Of a DNA stretch of 64,000 nucleotides, positions 58,700-64,000 are shown in pieces. The position numbers and the translations under genes were made by a program. The stretch is from assembly GCA_041490445.1 (NCBI GenBank), contig JBGPTF010000010.1:62001-126000 (forward strand). The letters run 5' to 3'. The notes beneath the pieces are model-generated. The model did no database searches. It saw nothing but the letters and a program-made list of their open reading frames with translations, and was not told the origin of the DNA. The DNA is from JBGPTF01 sp041490445 (lineage in GTDB: Bacteria > Acidobacteriota > Terriglobia > Acidiferrales > UBA7541). The stretch's first letter is position 1, and the number at the start of each line of letters is the position of its first letter.

Positions 58700-59296
58700 T
58701 CATGAGGACGTAACGGCGCGTTCCGCGCGGCCGGCGAAGTGCCGTGGCGTTGGCGACTCGTAGCCCCAGTGGAGGTCGTCAATCCACCAGCGGCCTTCCG
58801 TCTCGATCAGCGTGTACCGCGCCAGATAGCGTTCGCCGTCGGCCGCGAGGATATGTGTGTCCAGCACGGCGCGAGCCCGGGTTTCTTCGCGTCTTTCGAC
58901 TTGAATCTTCTGCGCGCGAAAGATCCTCCAGTGCGACGCGATCAAATCGTGGAAGGCTTCGAAAGGAACCTGTTCGCGATAGTGCGCCGAGAACAAGTTG
59001 TAGGCTTCGCGCAATTCGCCGCGATTCAGCGCGTCGAGCTGCGCGCGCACCACGCCCGCCGGCTCGAAGTCCTGCGCCCCGGCAGTGCCCGGAATTCGCA
59101 TGCGCACGAGCATCCACGTGGTCAGCGCAAAGGCCGCCGCCGTCGCCACGAGCAGCAGGACCATTCGGCGGAGAAGGGCGGCGCTCGCTCGCTCCTCCCC
59201 GAAAGCGTCGCCGTAGAATTCTGCATCGCTCGTCGGCGTGCTCTCCGGCAACTCGGGAGGCGGGAACGGATTCAACGAGTCATCCATCAGGGGCAT
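58700..59296 (-). CDS. Membrane-anchored NTF2-like protein (DUF4864-type)
   Basis: A 198-residue protein. An acidic Pro-rich N-terminus (DDSLNPFPPPELPESTPTS) precedes one membrane segment (MVLLLVATAAAFALTTWMLV) and a C-terminal NTF2-like domain (VVRAQLDALNRGELREAYNL, FHDLIASHWRIF, RYTLIETEGRWWIDDLHW). Such domains occur in DUF4864/DUF4878 proteins. It is the third gene of a thiolase operon (33 bp after the hydratase), with no obvious metabolic role there. Confidence 0.65.
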   Translation of the reverse strand: MPLMDDSLNPFPPPELPESTPTSDAEFYGDAFGEERASAALLRRMVLLLVATAAAFALTTWMLVRMRIPGTAGAQDFEPAGVVRAQLDALNRGELREAYNLFSAHYREQVPFEAFHDLIASHWRIFRAQKIQVERREETRARAVLDTHILAADGERYLARYTLIETEGRWWIDDLHWGYESPTPRHFAGRAERAVTSS

Positions 59297-59329
59297 CTCG
59301 TGCGGGAGCGAAGCGCCCCGCAGTTCCGC

Positions 59330-60145
59330 TTACTTGTTCTTCCACTGCGGCGCACGCTTCTCGACCACCGCGCGCAGACCTTCCTGCGAATCCTCCAGCC
59401 GGTACAGCTCGTTCAGGAAAATGTTCATCGAATTGCGCACGCCTTCGCGGAGCGAGAGCCCCATGCCGCCCAGAATGGCTCTCTTCGCCATCGTCAGCAC
59501 CGCGCTCGATTGCGCCGTCACCTGCGCGATCAATTCATTCACGGTTTTTTCGAGCTGGTCTTCCGGCACCAGGCGGTTCACCAGTCCCAGGTCGCGGGCC
59601 TTTTCGGCGGAGATGGCTTCGCCCGTCACGACGAGTTCGAGCGCGAGCTTTGGCCCGATCACGTACGGCAAGATCACCGCGGCCAGTGGCGGAAAAATCC
59701 CCAGCTTGATTTCCGGCTGCGCGAACCGCGCTCGCGGCGTCGCTACCACCAGATCGCCCAGCGCCGCCAGTTCCGCGCCGCCGCCGAACGCCGGACCGTT
59801 CACCACCACGAGAATCGGTTTGCCGGATTCCAGCATCGCCGCGAACGCGCGATGGAACGCGTCGAGCATTTGAAACACGCGCCGCTGCGTGTACTCGGCC
59901 AGCTCGATCCCGCCCGAAAACGCCTTGCACGCCGAATCGAGGACGATCAGCTTGACCTCGCCGTGATCCTCCAGCGATTCGATGCCCGCGGCCAGCTCGA
60001 CGAGCATGCGCTCGTTCAGCAGATTGTGTTCGGGGCGGTTCAGCGTGAGCCGCGCCACTGCGCCTTCCGCGTGCAGGCGGATGAATTGGAAATCTTCCGG
60101 CTTCGGCGCCACCGCGCTGACCATCGCTTCCACTTGTTCTGCCAT
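59330..60145 (-). CDS. Enoyl-CoA hydratase/isomerase family protein
   Basis: A 271-residue crotonase-fold enzyme. The acyl-CoA oxyanion holes are formed by ACKAFSGGIELAEY and GPAFGGGAELAALGDLVVA. One catalytic Glu (GGGAE) is present, but the second typical Glu position is IKLGIFPP, so hydratase activity is likely altered or isomerase-like. The C-terminal helix region (SVKEGLRAVVEKR-like: EDSQEGLRAVVEKR) is normal. AGGAG precedes the ATG at 60145. It follows the thiolase gene by 17 bp. Confidence 0.82.
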   Translation of the reverse strand: MAEQVEAMVSAVAPKPEDFQFIRLHAEGAVARLTLNRPEHNLLNERMLVELAAGIESLEDHGEVKLIVLDSACKAFSGGIELAEYTQRRVFQMLDAFHRAFAAMLESGKPILVVVNGPAFGGGAELAALGDLVVATPRARFAQPEIKLGIFPPLAAVILPYVIGPKLALELVVTGEAISAEKARDLGLVNRLVPEDQLEKTVNELIAQVTAQSSAVLTMAKRAILGGMGLSLREGVRNSMNIFLNELYRLEDSQEGLRAVVEKRAPQWKNK

Positions 60146-60162
60146 CGTCGCTCCTCGCTTCG

Positions 60163-61404
60163 TCACATCATTTCGATTTCGAGCGCTGCGCCCATCCCGC
60201 CGGAAACGCACAGCGTCGCAAGTCCGACCTTGCCCTTGCCGCGCCGCAGCTCGTGGACCAGCGTCGTCAAAATCCGCGCGCCGGTGCAGCCGATCGGGTG
60301 TCCGAGCGCAATCGCCCCGCCGTTCGGATTCAGTCTCTCGCGGTTGAAGTGCAGGTCGCGATCGCACGCGAGCACCTGCGCCGCGAACGCCTCATTCAAC
60401 TCCACCGCGTCGTATTCCTCGATTGTCCGTCCGGTGCGCGACAGAAGTTTTCGCACCGCGGGCACCGGGCCGATCCCCATCACGCGTGGGTCCACCGCTG
60501 CCAGCGTCGCGTCCACGATGCGCGCAAGCGGCGCGAGCTTCAGCTCGCGCATCTTCCGCTCGCTCACAAGCACAAGCGCCGCGGCGCCGTCGGTAATCCC
60601 GCTCGAATTCCCCGCGCTGATGGTTCCTGTTTTGTTGAACACCGGCGGCAGCTTCGCCAGCGCCTCGGGCGTCACGTCCGCGCGCACGTGCTCGTCCTTC
60701 TCGATGCGCGTCACGTTGCCCTTCTTGTCCGTACGTTCGATGGGAACAATCTCCGCGCCGAAGCGGCATTCGGCGGCGGCGTGCGCCGCGCGGCGATGGC
60801 TTTCCAGCGCGAAGGCGTCCTGCTCCTCGCGCGAAATCTTGTATTGTTCCGCGAGCAGCTCCGCCGTTTCGCCCATCACCATTTTCGAAATGGGGCAAAG
60901 GAAGCCGTCGCGGTACATCCCGTCCACCAGTGGCTGGTGGCCCATCTTGAATCCCCAGCGTCCTTCCACCAGATACGGCACGCGGCTCATGGACTCCGCT
61001 CCGCCGGCCACCACGATGTCCGCTTCGCCCAGCGCAATCTGCTGCCAGCCGAGCATCACCGAGCGCAGCCCCGAAGCGCACGCCATGTTCACCGTCATCG
61101 CCGGCACGTCGTCGCCCAGCCCCGCGCGCCACGCAATCTGCCGCGCCGGATTCGGGCCGGTCCCCGCGCCGCGCGCGTTGCCGAAGAAAACTTGGTCAGC
61201 ATGCCAGGGAAGTTTTGCGAGCGAAGCGTCTTCTGCTTGGCCCGGCGCGCGCTCCGCGGGGATCGGCGCGCCGAATGCGCGTTCGAGCGCCGCGCGCACC
61301 GCGATCACGCCCAACTCCACCGCCGACAGGTCGGCCAGCCCGCCGCCGAATTTCCCGATCGGCGTCCTCACCGCGCTCAAAAGGTACACTGCGCTGCCCA
61401 TCAT
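60163..61404 (-). CDS. Acetyl-CoA acetyltransferase (thiolase)
   Basis: A 413-residue thiolase. Nucleophile Cys109 is in NMACASGLRSVML; the His is in ALGHPIGCTGARI and the acid/base Cys in TLCVSGGMGAALEI. Slightly longer than usual because of an insert around residues 45-70 (GAPIPAERAPGQAEDASLAK). It interconverts acetyl-CoA and acetoacetyl-CoA or thiolyses 3-ketoacyl-CoA. The start is the first of two ATGs at 61404; the open extension to 61491 is Arg-rich. It heads a three-gene operon and is divergent from the methyltransferase. Confidence 0.88.
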   Translation of the reverse strand: MMGSAVYLLSAVRTPIGKFGGGLADLSAVELGVIAVRAALERAFGAPIPAERAPGQAEDASLAKLPWHADQVFFGNARGAGTGPNPARQIAWRAGLGDDVPAMTVNMACASGLRSVMLGWQQIALGEADIVVAGGAESMSRVPYLVEGRWGFKMGHQPLVDGMYRDGFLCPISKMVMGETAELLAEQYKISREEQDAFALESHRRAAHAAAECRFGAEIVPIERTDKKGNVTRIEKDEHVRADVTPEALAKLPPVFNKTGTISAGNSSGITDGAAALVLVSERKMRELKLAPLARIVDATLAAVDPRVMGIGPVPAVRKLLSRTGRTIEEYDAVELNEAFAAQVLACDRDLHFNRERLNPNGGAIALGHPIGCTGARILTTLVHELRRGKGKVGLATLCVSGGMGAALEIEMM

Positions 61405-61500
61405 CGGTGCAATCCCGCTGCTTCTCGACGATGCTAGCACACCTCTCCCCGCACGGCGTCGCGCCGGCCTTCGCGGAGTTCCAGTCTGCACTCCCTCTGC

Positions 61501-61529
61501 TTGACACGCAGCGGGGTGTGATCAACGAT
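61501..61529 (+). promoter_or_regulatory. Promoter for the methyltransferase-nuclease cassette
   Basis: Perfect TTGACA (61501-61506), 17-bp spacer, AACGAT (61524-61529), ~40 bases before the methyltransferase GTG. The -10 is weak. Confidence 0.4.
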
Positions 61530-61568
61530 CCGATCCGCTTCGCAAAGAGGCGCCGAGGGAACCCCGCA

Positions 61569-62690
61569 GTGAGCAAATCAGCCAGCGCAACCAGGCCATC
61601 AAACTCCCAGACGCCCGGCAGTTTCGGTTTGCCCGCGCCGGTTTTCCACGACCCGAAGCACCACATCAAGATTTACCAGGGAGATTGCCTCGAGATTCTG
61701 GCGGCGATTCCCGCGGAGACCATCGACCTCATCTTCGCCGACCCGCCCTACTTTCTTTCGAACGGCGGAATCACTTGTCATGCCGGCCGGATGGTCAGCG
61801 TCAACAAGGGTGACTGGGACCGCTCGCTAGGTGCGGACAAGACTCACGAATTCAATTGCCAGTGGCTCTCGGCCTGCCAGCGGGTTCTGAAACCCAACGG
61901 AACGATTTGGGTCAGCGGCACAAGCCACGTCATTCATTCTGTCGGCTTTGCCATGCAGCAGCTTGGCTTCAAGCTGCTCAACGACATTTCCTGGGTCAAG
62001 CCGAATCCCCCGCCGAATCTCTCCTGCCGATATTTCACGCATTCAACCGAAACCATTATCTGGGCCGCCAAGAACAAGAAGAGCCGCCACACGTTTCACT
62101 ACAAATTGATGAAGGAAATCGCCGGCGGCCGGCAAATGAAAAGTGTGTGGGAGATTTATCCGCCCGGCCGCGAAGAAAAACGCTTCGGCAAACACCCCAC
62201 GCAAAAGCCCATCGCATTGCTGGAGCGCATCCTCTCCGCTTCGTCGAATGTGGGCGATCTGGTTTTTGACCCCTTCATGGGCAGTGGGACAACTGCCGTG
62301 ATCGCTTTTCGTCTCCACCGACACATCCTCTCGATCGATGCAGAAGAGTGCTGGGTAGGGGTAACGCTCGCGCGCATCTGCGCAGAACTTGTCTGCATTC
62401 GTATCGCCGTCCGGTGTTTCGAGATTGATCTTGATCTCCGAGATGATTTTGTGGATCGATCAGTCAGTACAGGTCCAGGGCCAATGGATACCAGCGGTTC
62501 GGGAAAACTTGTTCGACAGGAACGCAAGTATCACTTCATAGGAGTCGAACCTCGGGAAGTCATTTATGCCGTCAACGCGGCGAGCCTGGAGGAAGCGTGG
62601 GAGAGATTCCGGTCGAGCCCATCTTGCGGCGCAGGGATTCTGTTCGTGGTCAAGACAGAGACCGAGATTTATCTCGCTCAAGAAAAATGA
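61569..62690 (+). CDS. DpnA-like (beta-class) adenine-N6 DNA methyltransferase with C-terminal extension
   Basis: About 373 residues. Motif IV FADPPYFLSNGGIT comes first and motif I FDPFMGSGTT late, the beta-class order. The middle (MVSVNKGDWD, LKPNGTIWVSG, NPPPNLSCRYFTHSTETI, GKHPTQKPIALLERI) closely resembles DpnA (M2.DpnII), which methylates GATC adenine, so GATC is the likely target. After SIDAEECWVGVTLARI, where DpnA-type proteins end, ~100 residues are added, including HFIGVEPREVIYAVNA. The GTG at 61569 has GAGGGA eight bases before it; earlier starts are possible. Followed 12 bp later by a DpnI-like nuclease. Confidence 0.82.
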   Translation: MSKSASATRPSNSQTPGSFGLPAPVFHDPKHHIKIYQGDCLEILAAIPAETIDLIFADPPYFLSNGGITCHAGRMVSVNKGDWDRSLGADKTHEFNCQWLSACQRVLKPNGTIWVSGTSHVIHSVGFAMQQLGFKLLNDISWVKPNPPPNLSCRYFTHSTETIIWAAKNKKSRHTFHYKLMKEIAGGRQMKSVWEIYPPGREEKRFGKHPTQKPIALLERILSASSNVGDLVFDPFMGSGTTAVIAFRLHRHILSIDAEECWVGVTLARICAELVCIRIAVRCFEIDLDLRDDFVDRSVSTGPGPMDTSGSGKLVRQERKYHFIGVEPREVIYAVNAASLEEAWERFRSSPSCGAGILFVVKTETEIYLAQEK

Positions 62691-62702
62691 TCTAATGCGT
62701 TC

Positions 62703-63470
62703 GTGCAACTGGACCTGCCCACATCGGGCCTTGACAGATACAAGAGTAATTCGCAGAGAGCTCGTGTCGCTACGGAAACATGGGCAGGGGAGAATCTGTT
62801 CTGCCCCAATTGTCCTTCGCCCAAACTTGCTCCGACAGCGACGAATTCACCCGCAATCGATTACTTTTGTCCGGATTGCCTATCGCCATTTCAGCTAAAA
62901 GCGCAGTCCCGCGCCTTGGCCGCTCGGATCGTCGATGCTGCATATAGCGCGATGTTCCAAGCAATCGAGGAGAATCGAGCCCCAAATCTCCTCGCTCTTC
63001 ACTACGAGTCGGATGCATGGAAAGTCAGCAATCTGATTCTGATACCCCGTTTCGCATTCTCGCTGTCGATTTTGGAAAAGCGAAAACCATTGGGCTCCAA
63101 AGCACGGCGGGCAGGCTGGGTCGGCTGCAACATTCTTCTCACGAACATCCCTCCTGACGCGCGCATACCATTGGTGGTCAGCGGAGTGCCTGTCAGCCCT
63201 AGGGAAGTTCGACAGAAATATGCGCGGCTTCGGCCTCTCGCAGACATGAAAGTAGAAAGAAGAGGTTGGACCCTTGATGTTCTGAATGTGGTCAGGTCTC
63301 TGGGAAGACCAAAGTTCGCGCTCGCGGACGTTTATGCTTTTGAGAAAAGACTCGCCCAGCTTCACCCCGACAATAAACACGTGAGAGATAAGATCCGACA
63401 GCAGCTTCAGGTGCTTCGCGACTTGGGAATCCTGAGCTTCATCGGCGATGGAGAATATCGCTTCCGTTGA
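62703..63470 (+). CDS. DpnI-like restriction endonuclease (E64Q in active site)
   Basis: A 255-residue DpnI homologue over its whole length: YKSNSQRARVATETW, the zinc pairs CPNC and CPDC, RRAGWVGCNI, SRGW-like ERRGWTLDVLNVV, and the C-terminal winged helix ending IRQQLQVLRDLGILSFIG. DpnI cuts GATC only when adenine is methylated. The catalytic Asp53 and Lys66 align with DpnI, but the middle acidic Glu64 is Gln (FQLK). Trp139, which lines up with the methyl-sensing Trp138 of DpnI, is kept. GTG start at 62703 without a clear ribosome site, 12 bp after the methyltransferase, so probably coupled. Codon use looks A/T-richer than in neighbours. Confidence 0.85.
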   Translation: MQLDLPTSGLDRYKSNSQRARVATETWAGENLFCPNCPSPKLAPTATNSPAIDYFCPDCLSPFQLKAQSRALAARIVDAAYSAMFQAIEENRAPNLLALHYESDAWKVSNLILIPRFAFSLSILEKRKPLGSKARRAGWVGCNILLTNIPPDARIPLVVSGVPVSPREVRQKYARLRPLADMKVERRGWTLDVLNVVRSLGRPKFALADVYAFEKRLAQLHPDNKHVRDKIRQQLQVLRDLGILSFIGDGEYRFR

Positions 63471-63622
63471 TAGACGCTTCTTGGCGTAGATCGAAGCCCT
63501 TCGAAGCGCGGGTCTCCAATACCACCGGGATTCGCTGCGCCTCCAGAGCTGAGATTCGGGCAAGCCACCGACCGACGCCGACAAGGTCGGCGGAGGAATC
63601 TCTCTTGGTTCTATAGGAAAAA

Positions 63623-64000
63623 CTACTGCTTGGTCGGCGGCGCAGCGGGAGGATTCCCTTCGCCGTGGACAGGCGGATGGCCGGGCGGGAGCGCGCCTGC
63701 GCCGGCGGGTGGCATGCCTTCGGGAATAGGCGGATGTCCGCTGCCGGCGGCCCCGCTCGATTTCTGCACCACCCACGCGTTGCCCTGGCGCACGAAGTCG
63801 TAGGTCATCTGCATCTGCGCGTCGCCCTGCTTGGCGTGGAATTCCACCTGCGCTTCCGCGTGGTCGCCTTCCGTCTTCACGCTCTTGATGATGACGTCCA
63901 TCCCCGACAGGTTCAGGCCGCTCCTCTGCGTAAGATAGGTTTCCAGCGCGGCGCGAATCGCCGGCTCGTCCGCCTGCTGCGGCCGGTATTTGTACCTGAC
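63623..64000 (-). CDS. Hypothetical protein, 5' part outside the window
   Basis: The frame is open to the window edge: RYKYRPQQADEPAIRAALET, a YLTQRSGLNLSGMDVIIKSV segment, then EVQVEFHAKQGDAQMQMTY-type strands and WVVQKSSG, ending with a long Pro/Gly-rich tail (HPPIPEGMPPAG and more). The pattern suggests a small secreted or envelope beta-rich protein with a disordered tail. The ATG at 63901 is internal, not the start. Family unknown. Confidence 0.6.
   Translation of the reverse strand, partial: VRYKYRPQQADEPAIRAALETYLTQRSGLNLSGMDVIIKSVKTEGDHAEAQVEFHAKQGDAQMQMTYDFVRQGNAWVVQKSSGAAGSGHPPIPEGMPPAGAGALPPGHPPVHGEGNPPAAPPTKQ

Noticed and set aside
1..64000. UGA generally reassigned in this genome
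   Set aside because: Many genes end normally in TGA, often in ATGA overlaps with the next gene; only two TGAs sit at conserved Cys positions with SECIS-like hairpins.
1..64000. tRNA, rRNA or CRISPR arrays
   Set aside because: No cloverleaf-like segment, rRNA segment or regularly spaced repeat was recognised; the only arrays are the short tandem repeats at 37.2-37.5 kb.

Overview
This 64 kb, GC-rich, gene-dense window most likely comes from an Acidobacteriota chromosome (Terriglobia / Acidoferrales-like). That is an inference from gene content: futalosine-route menaquinone genes, a large HExxHxxGxxH zinc metalloprotease, exported TldD-like proteins, a TonB receptor with a carboxypeptidase-regulatory N-domain, and decayed IS1-, ISNCY- and IS1380-type transposases. 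No rRNA, tRNA or CRISPR array was seen.

Layout. 1-2.0 kb is an accessory edge with an internally deleted IS1-type transposase, a HARE-HTH protein, dinD and a small basic protein. 2.2-7.7 kb carries an outer-membrane barrel and the dprA-topA-xerC run. 7.9-16.2 kb has an exported metalloprotease, mqnA-mqnC, a membrane histidine kinase, an RNase HI with an extra C-terminal domain, and a zinc-ribbon coiled coil. 16.3-21.8 kb has an ECF sigma / anti-sigma / zinc-ribbon membrane protein operon and small enzymes. 22-30.5 kb holds two exported peptidase-type gene pairs (M16 and TldD-like), each with one partner carrying a metal motif and one lacking it. 30.5-39.7 kb mixes ordinary genes (cupin, phosphoesterase, GltD-like oxidoreductase with hemerythrin, ADP-forming acyl-CoA synthetase, globin, MOSC) with two transposase stubs and repeats. 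39.7-46 kb has a CDF transporter, a glycosyltransferase and a GH18-deacetylase-GT2 fusion. 47-49.8 kb has panB and panC flanking a broken DinB gene.

The most striking part is 49.8-58.7 kb. Two minus-strand genes have an in-frame TGA exactly where their family has its redox-active cysteine, and each TGA is followed at the correct distance by a hairpin matching the bacterial SECIS pattern. One encodes a BCP/PrxQ-type peroxiredoxin (TPG-U-T). The other is an alkylmercury-lyase (MerB)-like protein whose Sec153 aligns with MerB Cys159 and which keeps the Cys/Asp pair of the MerB active site. The MerB-like gene starts 15 bp after btuB, which lies behind a cobalamin riboswitch. A second cobalamin riboswitch with a clear intrinsic terminator precedes btuF-btuC-btuD. 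The window thus holds a B12-uptake regulon apparently joined to a selenocysteine MerB-fold enzyme, which may act on organometallic (Co-C or Hg-C) bonds.

The right end (58.7-64 kb) has a small beta-oxidation-type operon (thiolase, enoyl-CoA hydratase, membrane protein), then a two-gene restriction-modification cassette. This cassette joins a DpnA-like adenine methyltransferase to a DpnI-like nuclease, normally incompatible activities, and the nuclease carries an E-to-Q change in its PD-(D/E)xK motif.
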